Assembly (NCBI RefSeq): GCF_029278565.1
Contig: NZ_CP119559.1
Coordinates: 2,294,001-2,358,000 of the forward strand
Direction: 5' to 3'
Source of the DNA: Haloarcula halophila
Lineage (GTDB): Archaea; Halobacteriota; Halobacteria; Halobacteriales; Haloarculaceae
Length of the DNA: 64,000 nt
Shown: piece after piece, positions 19,622 through 28,091 of the stretch
How the letters are laid out: each line of letters opens with the position of its first letter
How positions within the stretch are numbered: the stretch's first letter is position 1
The notes under the pieces: generated by a model
Told to the model about the DNA's origin: nothing
Seen by the model: only the letters and a program-made list of their open reading frames with translations
The model's database searches: none
Program-made: the position numbers and the translations under genes

Positions 19622-21433
19622 GTGACTAACGAGGGCGAGGACACCGAAATCTCTCTCGGTGAGAAATTTCGGGCGATATACGGCGTCGCGCAGTACCGGC
19701 CGCTGACCGCGGCGGGCATTATCGTTTTGAGTCTCTTTGCGGCGGTTCTAGAAGGGGTAGGACTGAGCTTCTTGATTCCTGTCATCTCGCTCGCACAGGA
19801 TGCCGGTGACACCACAGACATGGGACGTTTCGGCGAGGTTTTCGTACGTGCATACGAGTTCGTCGGCATTCCGTTCTCCCTCGAAGCCGTCATCGCCGGT
19901 GTCGCCGCCGTGATGGTACTTCGATACACGTCGAGTTTTGCTGTCTCGTGGCTGCAGGCGAGCCTTCGGACGTACTATGCCCGGCATTTGCAGACAGTCG
20001 GGTTCGAGAACGCGCTCGACGCCCGAATCGCATACTACGACGACCACGGATCTGACGAAGTGTTGAACGCCATCGTCACGCAGGCTCATCACGCCGCAAC
20101 CACGATTCAACGTAGCGTCAAGCTTATCGAACAAGGGCTGCTCGTCTTGATGTACGCCGCGGTGGCGGTGTATTTAGCGCCACAGTTGACCCTCTTTACT
20201 ATCGTTGTCCTCGGCGGCATTCTGTACGGGTTTCGTTCCGTGCTTGAAGCGGGATACGACGTCGGTGACCGGGTCGCAGAAGCGAACGAACGGATACAGG
20301 AGTCTGTTCAAGCGGGCGTACAGGGTATCAGAGAAGTCAAATTGTACGGGCTGCGGGACGAAATCTTCCGTGATTTCGATAGTGCTCTCGGGCAGTTTGC
20401 GCGCTCACAGATCAAACTCCGACGCAACCAGGCGATGCTGGAAAACGTCTATCAGATGAGTACCTCGGTTGCGGTGTTCGGTCTTATTTACGTCGCGATA
20501 GAGTTCGCGTCGATGTCACTCGCGTCACTCGGTATGTTTCTCTTCGCAATGTTCCGGTTAGCGCCGCGAGTGAGTACCTTGAATAATACGGTCTACCGAC
20601 TGGAAGGAGAGTTGCCACACCTCGTTCGGACTCAGGCGTTCGTCGCGGACTTACAGCACAAAGAGGAACTCGACGGCGGGACGACGCCACTTCCCGACTC
20701 CGTCGACCGACTTACGTTCGATGGAGTCGACTTTTCGTACGACGACGAGCGGATATTTTCCGACCTCTCGTTCGACGTCGAGCGAGGGGAGTTCATCGCG
20801 TTCGTCGGTCCCTCCGGGGCGGGTAAATCGACGATAGCCGCGCTCATCGCGAGGCTGTACGACCCGGATTCGGGCGAGATACGGGCCGATAATGCGGATA
20901 TCAGCGAATACGATATCGCGGCTTGGCGCGACCGTCTTGCAGTCGTCCAACAGAACCCGTATATCTTCAACGACACGCTCCGCTACAACCTCACTCTCGG
21001 TAATAGAAATGCGAGTCGAACTGCGATTCAGGAGGCGTGTGAGGTCGCTCAGGTGTCGGAGTTTCTCGATGAGTTACCGGACGGCCTCGATACCGTGCTC
21101 GGAGACGATGGCGTCCGTTTGTCGGGCGGCCAACGCCAGCGCGTGGCCTTGGCTCGGTCACTGTTGAAAGACGGTGATGTCCTCGTTCTAGACGAAGCGA
21201 CGAGTGACCTTGACTCCACTATCGAGGGACGGGTTCACCGCGCTATCGAAAACAGGGACCGAGACTACGCGATGATTGCTATCGCCCATAGATTGTCGAC
21301 CGTGATCAACGCCGACCGCATCTATACGCTCGAAGACGGTCATATCACCGAAGTTGGCCAACACGACGACCTCCTGGATTACGATGGGACGTACGCCAAT
21401 ATGTACGATGCACAGACTACTCACGACACCTAG
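19622..21433 (+). CDS. ABC transporter (MsbA/PglK-like lipid-linked glycan flippase)
   Basis: About 603 residues: six-helix membrane domain (TAAGIIVLSLFAAVLEGVGL near residue 24 onward) fused to an ATPase domain. Walker A GPSGAGKST starts at about residue 396, the signature LSGGQRQRVALAR follows, Walker B is VLVLDEATSDLD and the H-loop is IAHRLSTV. It is a half-transporter that should dimerise; in a glycan locus the likely cargo is a lipid-linked oligosaccharide. The open frame extends to 19280, but those first codons are antisense IS sequence. After removing the IS, the first sensible start is the GTG at 19622 (VTNEGEDTEISLGEKF), which also gives the usual family length. The true start is less certain than the rest. 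Confidence 0.88.
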   Translation: MTNEGEDTEISLGEKFRAIYGVAQYRPLTAAGIIVLSLFAAVLEGVGLSFLIPVISLAQDAGDTTDMGRFGEVFVRAYEFVGIPFSLEAVIAGVAAVMVLRYTSSFAVSWLQASLRTYYARHLQTVGFENALDARIAYYDDHGSDEVLNAIVTQAHHAATTIQRSVKLIEQGLLVLMYAAVAVYLAPQLTLFTIVVLGGILYGFRSVLEAGYDVGDRVAEANERIQESVQAGVQGIREVKLYGLRDEIFRDFDSALGQFARSQIKLRRNQAMLENVYQMSTSVAVFGLIYVAIEFASMSLASLGMFLFAMFRLAPRVSTLNNTVYRLEGELPHLVRTQAFVADLQHKEELDGGTTPLPDSVDRLTFDGVDFSYDDERIFSDLSFDVERGEFIAFVGPSGAGKSTIAALIARLYDPDSGEIRADNADISEYDIAAWRDRLAVVQQNPYIFNDTLRYNLTLGNRNASRTAIQEACEVAQVSEFLDELPDGLDTVLGDDGVRLSGGQRQRVALARSLLKDGDVLVLDEATSDLDSTIEGRVHRAIENRDRDYAMIAIAHRLSTVINADRIYTLEDGHITEVGQHDDLLDYDGTYANMYDAQTTHDT

Positions 21434-21484
21434 TGACGAGAACGGCCACTAAACGTCACTTTTCCAACCGTACACATCTGCAGA

Positions 21485-21490
21485 TATAAG
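21485..21490 (+). promoter_or_regulatory. TATA box of the CBS-SDR gene
   Basis: TATAAG within CAGATATAAGTAGC lies 26-31 nt before the ATG at 21516. The promoter probably drives the CBS-SDR, neuB and GT4 genes together. Confidence 0.55.
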
Positions 21491-21515
21491 TAGCTGAATG
21501 CAGTGACTGTACCCA

Positions 21516-22922
21516 ATGACGGTGGAGGTCTCCTCACTGATTGTCGATATCTCGTCCTCGCTCCGGGAAACGATGCAGGCGATAGACCAGACCGGGCTTG
21601 GGATCGCGTTCGTCACGGAGAATTCGGAACTTGTCGGTGTCGTCACGGACGGGGACATCAGGACGGGGATTCTCCGAGGGATGAGTATCGACGACCCGGT
21701 CGAACAGGTCGTCAACGACGATCCCATTTTACTCCGTAACTCGTGGGAGGACCAACAGCGACGGCGGAAACTTCGAAGACGGGACATCGAGTCGAAAGTC
21801 CGACACCATGGCTCCCTTGTCGTCCCCGTTATCGACGACCAACGGAGAGTCGTCGACTTCGAGTTCATCTCCGCAGACACCGAGATACTCAGCCGTCCAC
21901 AGTCCTACACTGGAAGTGTCTCGACCGTCCTCGTCATCGGCGGTGCTGGGTATATCGGCTCGGTCCTCTCTCGCTGTCTGCTCGAAGACGGCTACCGAGT
22001 TCGCGTCCTCGACAAGGCCGTCTACGGGACTGCGGGCATCAGCGACCTCCGTACGAACGACCGATTTACCTTCATCAAGGGCGACATGCGCTCGATAGAG
22101 ACGGTCAGCGAGGCGATCACGGGCGTCGACGCAGTCGTTCATCTCGGGGCGCTCGTCGGTGACCCTGCCTCCGAAATAGATCCCCAGAAGACGCTGGAGA
22201 TGAACTACCACTCGACCCGGATGATCGCGAACATCTGTAAGTACCACCAGATCAACCGGTTCATCTTCGCGTCTACCTGTAGCGTCTACGGAAAGAGTCA
22301 CGACGCTACGAAACTCCTGACCGAAGAAGATAGTCTCAATCCCGTCTCACTCTACGCGAAGACGAAGATCGAATCCGAGCAAGCGTTGCTCGATATGGCC
22401 GACGGGAACTTCTCACCAACGGTCTTTCGGATGGCGACGATTTACGGGCTCTCGCCACGAATGCGGTTCGACCTCGTCGTTAACATTCTCAGTGCCAAGG
22501 CACACTTCGAGAACACCATCCCGATCTTCGGTGGCGACCAGTACCGCCCGAACGTCCACGTCCGAGACGCTGCCAGAGCCTATATCGCCGCAATTGAGGC
22601 CCCGATAGACGACGTCGGTGGTGAGATATTCAACGTCGGATCGAACGCCCAAAACTATCGCATCGCGGAGGTCGGCAGGCAGATAGCCGATGTATTCCCT
22701 GATGCAGAGATTGACTTCCATCGCGATAAAGAAGATGACCGAAGCTACCAAGTCGACTTCTCAAAGATTCACGAGACTCTCGGGTACGAAGTCGAAGAGA
22801 CGATTCAGAGTGGGTGCTGGGAGATAAGGGATACCCTTGAAGTAGGTGAGTTTGCGGACTACACTACGGAACGGTACAGCAACTACAAGACCCTCGAAGA
22901 CGCACCGATTCTCGATATTTGA
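21516..22922 (+). CDS. CBS-domain pair fused to an extended SDR sugar-nucleotide epimerase/dehydratase
   Basis: A 468-residue two-part protein. Residues 1 to about 130 are a CBS pair: SLRETMQAIDQTGLGIAFVT, GVVTDGDIRTGILRGMS, DPILLRN and VPVIDDQRRVVDFE. The SDR part starts with VLVIGGAGYIGS (glycines from about residue 142), then DAVVHLGALVGDP, FASTCSVYG, the YAKTK catalytic Tyr/Lys pair, FRMATIYGLSPRMRFD and VHVRDAARAY. CBS pairs sense adenine nucleotides; in bacterial nonulosonic-acid loci a CBS pair is known fused to a nucleotidyltransferase (PtmE type), not to an SDR. neuB lies 73 nt downstream. It probably makes or epimerises a precursor sugar, perhaps with adenine-nucleotide control. Confidence 0.85.
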   Translation: MTVEVSSLIVDISSSLRETMQAIDQTGLGIAFVTENSELVGVVTDGDIRTGILRGMSIDDPVEQVVNDDPILLRNSWEDQQRRRKLRRRDIESKVRHHGSLVVPVIDDQRRVVDFEFISADTEILSRPQSYTGSVSTVLVIGGAGYIGSVLSRCLLEDGYRVRVLDKAVYGTAGISDLRTNDRFTFIKGDMRSIETVSEAITGVDAVVHLGALVGDPASEIDPQKTLEMNYHSTRMIANICKYHQINRFIFASTCSVYGKSHDATKLLTEEDSLNPVSLYAKTKIESEQALLDMADGNFSPTVFRMATIYGLSPRMRFDLVVNILSAKAHFENTIPIFGGDQYRPNVHVRDAARAYIAAIEAPIDDVGGEIFNVGSNAQNYRIAEVGRQIADVFPDAEIDFHRDKEDDRSYQVDFSKIHETLGYEVEETIQSGCWEIRDTLEVGEFADYTTERYSNYKTLEDAPILDI

Positions 22923-22995
22923 GTGCCTCGAGGTCCCACTGTGCCAATCGCCGCCGCCGGAACGGGTATAGGTATCGCCCAGTATACCACAGGGT

Positions 22996-24030
22996 ATGCA
23001 GATAGATGGGCGTGTTATTGAACCGTACACAGACGCATACATCATCGCCGAAATCGGTTCGACGCACAACGGCGAGTTCGAGCGGGCCAAAAAGTCGATC
23101 GACGCTGCTGCTGCTGCCGGGGCGGACGCCGTCAAATTCCAGCTATTTCGCGCCGACGAAATGTACACTGACGCCGTCGACCAAGAGGTCTACGACCACG
23201 TCGTCAAGATCGAAGTCCCCTACGACTGGATTCCCGAACTGGCCGCGCACGCCGAAGAACAGGATGTGACATTTCTCACGACGCCGTTCGACACCGAGTC
23301 GGTTGACGAGCTCGATCCGTACGTTCCGGCGTTCAAGGTCGGCTCGTCTTCACTGAGTCACGTCGAGTTCATGCAACACTTGGCCGGGACTGGGAAACCG
23401 ATTCTCGCCTCGACGGGTGCTCAAGACCTCGACGACGTACGGGATGCACGCGATACACTGACCACGGCTGGCTGTTCGGAGTTCGCGTTTCTCCACTGTG
23501 TGTCAGCGTATCCAACCCCGCTGGAAGATATCAACGTCCGCGCAGTCGCCACACTCCGTGAGGAATTTGGCGACCCAGTTGGCTTCTCGGATCACACGCT
23601 CGATCCGGGTACAGCCCCGACCGCTGCTGTCGCGCTCGGAGCATCCATCGTCGAGAAACACTTCACGCTCGACCGGTCACAGGACGGTCCCGACCACTCT
23701 CACTCGCTCGAACCGGACGAGTTTGAGACGATGGTCGACGCGATTCGCGCGACCGAACGAGCGCTTGGCACCGGAGCGGTCACTATCACCGACATCGAGC
23801 GTGATTGGTACGAGGACGCACGCCGAAGTGTCCAAGCAACGCGTGATCTCTCGGCGGGCGAGACTATCACGTCCGACGATGTCGGGGTCCATCGCTCCGT
23901 TGGAAAGCGACGTGGCGTCGACGCCAAGCAAATCGACACGGTCCTCGGAGCTACGCTTGTCGAACCCGTGGCCGAGGGTGACGGAATCACCGAAGACCTT
24001 ATCGAACGCGACGGGGAATTATCCGATTGA
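22996..24030 (+). CDS. neuB: Nonulosonic acid synthase (NeuB/LegI/PseI family)
   Basis: Condenses phosphoenolpyruvate with a six-carbon amino sugar to make a nine-carbon sialic-acid-like sugar. The TIM barrel has AEIGSTHNGEFERAKK, GADAVKFQLFRADEMY, TPFDTESVDEL, KVGSSSLSH, HCVSAYPTP, GFSDHT and IVEKHFTLDRSQDGPDHSHS. A C-terminal SAF (antifreeze-like) domain starts at about residue 280 (ARRSVQATRDLSAGETIT). The length of 344 aa is normal. Sequence alone does not separate sialic, legionaminic and pseudaminic synthases. It is followed by a GT4 and a SpsF-like cytidylyltransferase, which fit activation and transfer. Confidence 0.93.
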   Translation: MQIDGRVIEPYTDAYIIAEIGSTHNGEFERAKKSIDAAAAAGADAVKFQLFRADEMYTDAVDQEVYDHVVKIEVPYDWIPELAAHAEEQDVTFLTTPFDTESVDELDPYVPAFKVGSSSLSHVEFMQHLAGTGKPILASTGAQDLDDVRDARDTLTTAGCSEFAFLHCVSAYPTPLEDINVRAVATLREEFGDPVGFSDHTLDPGTAPTAAVALGASIVEKHFTLDRSQDGPDHSHSLEPDEFETMVDAIRATERALGTGAVTITDIERDWYEDARRSVQATRDLSAGETITSDDVGVHRSVGKRRGVDAKQIDTVLGATLVEPVAEGDGITEDLIERDGELSD

Positions 24031-24130
24031 GCGCCCGCGGCCGCGTCGAGAGCAGGACACACAGCACAGACTCCCCTCACAACCGACATCGTTAAAACAG
24101 CTCAAGGATGGCTATCCCTCACATCACCGA

Positions 24131-25234
24131 ATGACGACGGTCGCTATCTATCTCGGTGGCGAGGCCCATACAAGCATCGTCCGGTATCTTTCCGGGGTGT
24201 CTTGGGTCCGGCCAGACGGAATCACGTTCGTGCTCGTCGGGGACGACCTCGATGTTGGTGACCTCACCGACCAGTACAATAGCTACGATGTCGCCCGCTC
24301 TCCGGGAACTCGGGGAGCAGACAGTTTTCGACTCGCGTACCGCGACCTATGCCGATACCTCGGTGAAGATGTCGAGACGCCTGACGCGCTCTGGCAGGTC
24401 AAGTCGCCAGAGATTCACGCACTCCCGCTGATCGCCGCGGGCCGACAGTTCGGGGTGCCGACTATCACTCGAATCACGAACCAAAACTTCTCGGAGTGGC
24501 GTGAGCGTCCCGGCATCGGCGCGACTGTCAGAAGTCTGTTGTTGAATAATGTTGGGTTGCGCGGCCTGCGCTTTTCGGACCGAGTACAGGTGTTGAGCGA
24601 GAACAACCGACAGAACTTGACCGACCGCGGCGTGCCGCCTGAGAAGATTACGGTCCTTCGTTCTCCACTGAACACCGACCAGTTCGCACCCGTTTCCGAC
24701 GAGCGAAAGCGGGAATTGCGACGCGAGTTGGGATTCGACGAGACAGCGACGTGTGTCGTCTACGTCGGCCGATTGATAGATATCAAGGGCATGGACACGC
24801 TGCTGGATGCAGCATCACGCCTCCCAGAACTGAACTTTCACGTGGTCGGCGACGGTCCCTTCCGAGCACAGTTCGAGGAACACGAGAACACCGTCGCACA
24901 CGGACTCGTCCATCCAGATGATGTCCACCGATACTACAAGGCAGCAGATTTGCTGCTTCATCCCTCCTACACCGAGGAAGACGGCATTTCGTGGTCGATG
25001 ATCGAAGCGGCCGCGACACGTCTCCCCGTCGTCACGCGAGACATCGAGAACGCGGCCGAGACTGCGAGTTTCGTCTTCTCGGAGTTAGACGAACTGTGCC
25101 GATATCTCGAGCAACCTGAGCAGTGGCGGCCGGCGACCTATCCAGAAAAGTGGTCTATCGACTCGCTCCGGGGCGACTACCAATCGTTTTTCAGGGCGGT
25201 CGTGGAGTCGCCGTCGGCCGTCCGGCAGTCCTGA
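24131..25234 (+). CDS. GT4 family glycosyltransferase
   Basis: A 367-residue GT-B enzyme. C-terminal half: VVYVGRLIDIKGMDTLLDAA, FHVVGDGPFRAQFEEH, VHPDDVHRYYKAADLLLHPS and the EDGISWSMIEAAATRLPVV nucleotide-binding acid (retaining ExxxxxxxE-type). The N-terminal acceptor domain starts MTTVAIYLGGEAHTSIVRYL. A long in-frame extension to 23498 overlaps neuB and is a shadow, so I start at 24131. The neighbouring neuB makes this a candidate for transfer to or around the nonulosonic acid, though GT4 members rarely use CMP-sugars. Confidence 0.88.
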   Translation: MTTVAIYLGGEAHTSIVRYLSGVSWVRPDGITFVLVGDDLDVGDLTDQYNSYDVARSPGTRGADSFRLAYRDLCRYLGEDVETPDALWQVKSPEIHALPLIAAGRQFGVPTITRITNQNFSEWRERPGIGATVRSLLLNNVGLRGLRFSDRVQVLSENNRQNLTDRGVPPEKITVLRSPLNTDQFAPVSDERKRELRRELGFDETATCVVYVGRLIDIKGMDTLLDAASRLPELNFHVVGDGPFRAQFEEHENTVAHGLVHPDDVHRYYKAADLLLHPSYTEEDGISWSMIEAAATRLPVVTRDIENAAETASFVFSELDELCRYLEQPEQWRPATYPEKWSIDSLRGDYQSFFRAVVESPSAVRQS

Positions 25235-25244
25235 ACGCGCCGAG

Positions 25245-25979
25245 TCACTCGACGAGATGCTCGTTGAGGCGGTAGAGTTCCTGCTGATCGACACAGTTCA
25301 TAATCGTCGCCGATGGGATAATTTTCCCCGCCGAGCAGTGGTCGTACACTTCGCGGATGAGTTCGTAGTCGTCGGCGTGGTCGAGCGTCAACCGTCGCTC
25401 GACACGGTTCTGGAGACTTTCGTCGTCGAATACGTCGGTTGACGTAACGTTTTCCAGGTCGAACTCTTCGGGGAACTCTCTGTAGTACGGTGTGACGTGC
25501 TCGCGATGGTAGGTCGTCTCGGCATTGGCTCGCACCCGTTTGAAGCTCTCTCGTGTGAATGCCTCACATCCCCATCCCAGCGGGAACGTGCGCGGCATCG
25601 AGTTTGACACGTAGTCGACGGCCTCCCGTTCGAGTGATTCGACCACACCGTCGGTCACCTCGGGCGGGATGAGCGGCCGGTCGCCGCACATCCGGACGAT
25701 AGTGTCCGGTTCGACGGTCTCGGTGGCGCGGTAGAGCCGCTCCAGTACGTCCGTTTCTGACCCGCGGAACACGTCGACACCCGCACGTTGGGCGTATCGT
25801 TCGAGGATGTCGTCTGCAGGCTGATCTGACGTGGCGACGATCACCTCGTCGACTCGCTCGGCCGCTTTCGTCCGCGCTATGACGCGTTCGATGACGGGCG
25901 TCCCTGCCAATGGGAGCATCATCTTTCCCGGGAGACGGGACGATCCCATTCGTGCCTGGATGATTGCGAGAACGTCCAT
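25245..25979 (-). CDS. SpsF-like cytidylyltransferase (CMP-sugar synthetase family)
   Basis: A 244-residue protein of the CTP-transferase family: VLAIIQARMGSSRLPGKMMLPLAGTPVIERV at the N-terminus (mononucleotide-binding loop), EVIVATSDQPADDILE, VFRGSETDVLERLYRA, IVRMCGDRPLIPPEV and LDHADDYELIREVY. SpsF/NeuA relatives activate sugars, commonly nonulosonic acids, as CMP-sugars. Its convergent position 10 bp from the GT4 and close to neuB supports a role as the CMP-nonulosonate synthetase. No C-terminal phosphatase domain is seen. Confidence 0.85.
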   Translation of the reverse strand: MDVLAIIQARMGSSRLPGKMMLPLAGTPVIERVIARTKAAERVDEVIVATSDQPADDILERYAQRAGVDVFRGSETDVLERLYRATETVEPDTIVRMCGDRPLIPPEVTDGVVESLEREAVDYVSNSMPRTFPLGWGCEAFTRESFKRVRANAETTYHREHVTPYYREFPEEFDLENVTSTDVFDDESLQNRVERRLTLDHADDYELIREVYDHCSAGKIIPSATIMNCVDQQELYRLNEHLVE

Positions 25980-26067
25980 TGGAATAATAGTTAGAACCAG
26001 TTGCGAAAGCTATGCTGACGCTTGCGGGTGCAGTTCTATTCTTCCGTCTTGTTAGTGGAGGACTAGG

Positions 26068-26075
26068 CTTATATT
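26068..26075 (+). promoter_or_regulatory. TATA box of the FemAB-like gene
   Basis: CTTATATT lies 25-32 nt before the ATG at 26100; a leaderless transcript is likely. Confidence 0.5.
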
Positions 26076-26099
26076 TGTTGGGAGGGGCGTACTCTCTAT

Positions 26100-27158
26100 A
26101 TGCGTAGCCGTGTACTCTCGGGTGCTTCTATTCAGGAATGGTACAAATATTATGATTCGCTTTCCAGTGGTGGAGCGTATCACAATCCAGCATATCTTGA
26201 CCTTCTCGCCGGGAATTTTGAATCCCCCGATGAACAGATCGAACTGTTTGTGCTAGAGGACGGTGATGATTACGTGTACTATCCATACTTTCGTCGGTCG
26301 TTAGCCTATGCTTCTGTCACCTCAGACGAGTACGATTTGTCCAACTTCTCTGATATCGTGTCTTCGTGGTACTATGGCGGCCCGCTCCTCTCGTCGAACA
26401 ACTGTGAATCTCTGGTTGAGGAATTTGTAGACTCGTTTTCCGACTATTGTGACCGAGAAAACATCGTCAGTGAATTCGTTCGGTTCGACCCAAATCTGTG
26501 TAATCACGAGGTGTTCGACGACCTCTCGTCAGTTTGTAATCGCCAAACGGTCTATGTCGACCTGACCAAGTCGACCAAGACGCTGTGGGACGAATTCGAA
26601 AAGCGAAATCGGAATGCGATCCGTCAAGCACAGGAGGCTCCAATACAGATCATGCCCGCGACAGAGACTTTTCACTACGAATCACTCTATCGTATCTATC
26701 GTGAGGCGATGGAAGCGAGAGGTGCCTCGAAGCATTATGAGTTCTCAGATAGATTTTTTGACCAATTGCGCGAGCTTGAGCTCTCTGAATATATGATTGC
26801 GCTATACGAGGGTGAAGTTATTGGCGGATCGATTGTGGTCTACGAAGACGGTGTCGCTCATGATTATCTGCGTGCGTCCGATCCCAAATACTGGGATATG
26901 CGAGTGAACAATTTGCTTTGTTACGAGACGATGATGGAGATGCGTGACCGAGGTGTAACACGGTTCGATTTCCAGGGTGGGAGACCTGGTGTATTCAAAT
27001 TCAAAAAAGCGTTCTCCCCTGACCGGGGTGAGTTCCATATCAGCCGTAGAACACACAATCAGGAGGTGTATGACCATCTTTCTGCTCGAGCCAGGCAACA
27101 GGGTATCGACACAGATTCGAATTATTTTCCAGCATACCGCCGGGATTTGAGCAACTGA
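26100..27158 (+). CDS. FemAB/GNAT-fold acyl- or aminoacyltransferase
   Basis: A 352-residue protein with two GNAT-like halves. The second carries LWDEFEKRNRNAIRQAQEAP (the FemAB-type 'k.R..ir.a' segment), YEGEVIGGSIVVYEDGVAHD, LRASDPKYW and the typical C-terminal block VTRFDFQGGRPGVFKFKKAF. FemAB relatives in glycan loci N-acylate amino sugars. Here it sits between the nonulosonic acid genes and an aminotransferase, so N-acylation of a 4-amino sugar is plausible. Its base composition is clearly more AT-rich than the neighbouring SpsF gene, which suggests separate acquisition. Confidence 0.8.
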   Translation: MRSRVLSGASIQEWYKYYDSLSSGGAYHNPAYLDLLAGNFESPDEQIELFVLEDGDDYVYYPYFRRSLAYASVTSDEYDLSNFSDIVSSWYYGGPLLSSNNCESLVEEFVDSFSDYCDRENIVSEFVRFDPNLCNHEVFDDLSSVCNRQTVYVDLTKSTKTLWDEFEKRNRNAIRQAQEAPIQIMPATETFHYESLYRIYREAMEARGASKHYEFSDRFFDQLRELELSEYMIALYEGEVIGGSIVVYEDGVAHDYLRASDPKYWDMRVNNLLCYETMMEMRDRGVTRFDFQGGRPGVFKFKKAFSPDRGEFHISRRTHNQEVYDHLSARARQQGIDTDSNYFPAYRRDLSN

Positions 27159-27208
27159 GTCCAGACCGCCCCGTGCGTTGTCGCTCTCATTGTGTTCGGC
27201 GAGACGAA

Positions 27209-27940
27209 CTACAATTCAAGTTTGACGATGTATCGGTTCGGTCCTGAATCGGGTGTATACTCATCAAGTGAGAGTGGGATTGGGTCGAAATATGGTTGCT
27301 CGGACCCCTCGTCCTGAAATTCTAGCGGGAACAGTGTGCACGAAGCGATGGAAGTGCACTGTTCCAGGTCGCGGATGATGCTCCCAATATCGTCCGAATT
27401 ATACCGTCCACTGTTGCGCTCGACGACTCGCTGGATGGTCTCGTTGTGGACGTTTGGGAGCGAAAACACGACTGTCCCGTGCGCTTGCGTCGCATCAACC
27501 AGTTGTTTGAGCCCCTCGCGAGGATTCGCGTATTGTAATACCTCGGTACAGATCAACACAGATGCACCTTCATCCCTGATCCCAAGTGACAGTATGCTTG
27601 ATTGGAGAACTCGCGTCGCAGTCGTCTCTGGGACGACCCGTTCGAGGGCGTCCTGTGCCTGCTGGAGCAAGCCTGCCGAGATATCCACTGCAATAATTCG
27701 GAGGGTGGAGAAATCAGATGTTTCGACGAGCAAAGCGAGAGTTCTGCCTGTCCCACAGCCCACGTCGACGACTGTATCTCCATCTTCGAGACACGACTGG
27801 GCTATGTTCACGGTGATGTCATGGATCTGCTTCATCGTCTTTTCGTTCGAGAAGTCCAGTATCTCATGCTCAGCAGTATATTGTTCTACCTGCTGATCGA
27901 AGTGAGATTTCCAAAAGGAGACATGGCCTTCATTTCCCAT
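27209..27940 (-). CDS. Class I SAM-dependent methyltransferase
   Basis: A 243-residue protein with motif I VVDVGCGTGRTLALLVE (about residues 58-74), RIIAVDISAGLLQQAQDAL, a motif with VLICTEVLQYANPREGLKQL and VVFSLPNV. It is similar in layout to UbiE-like small-molecule methyltransferases, and the substrate is probably a sugar of the glycan. It is convergent with the FemAB-like gene and divergent from the DegT aminotransferase. Confidence 0.85.
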   Translation of the reverse strand: MGNEGHVSFWKSHFDQQVEQYTAEHEILDFSNEKTMKQIHDITVNIAQSCLEDGDTVVDVGCGTGRTLALLVETSDFSTLRIIAVDISAGLLQQAQDALERVVPETTATRVLQSSILSLGIRDEGASVLICTEVLQYANPREGLKQLVDATQAHGTVVFSLPNVHNETIQRVVERNSGRYNSDDIGSIIRDLEQCTSIASCTLFPLEFQDEGSEQPYFDPIPLSLDEYTPDSGPNRYIVKLEL

Positions 27941-28091
27941 AAACCGTCTAGTGCCGGGAGAATAATGTAAATAACTGTCCGAATTCTCAAACGAGACCTG
28001 TCGACGACTGTCCGTCGGAGGGAAATTGATTGCCGTTCAAACTGTTAATACGTGTATTTCCAGTGGCTTCATTGTCCCCGTTTCATAATGG

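Noticed and set aside
23498-24130. Upstream extension of the GT4 frame inside neuB
   Set aside because: It overlaps neuB out of frame and is Ser/Arg-rich; the GT4 N-terminus is recognisable at 24131.
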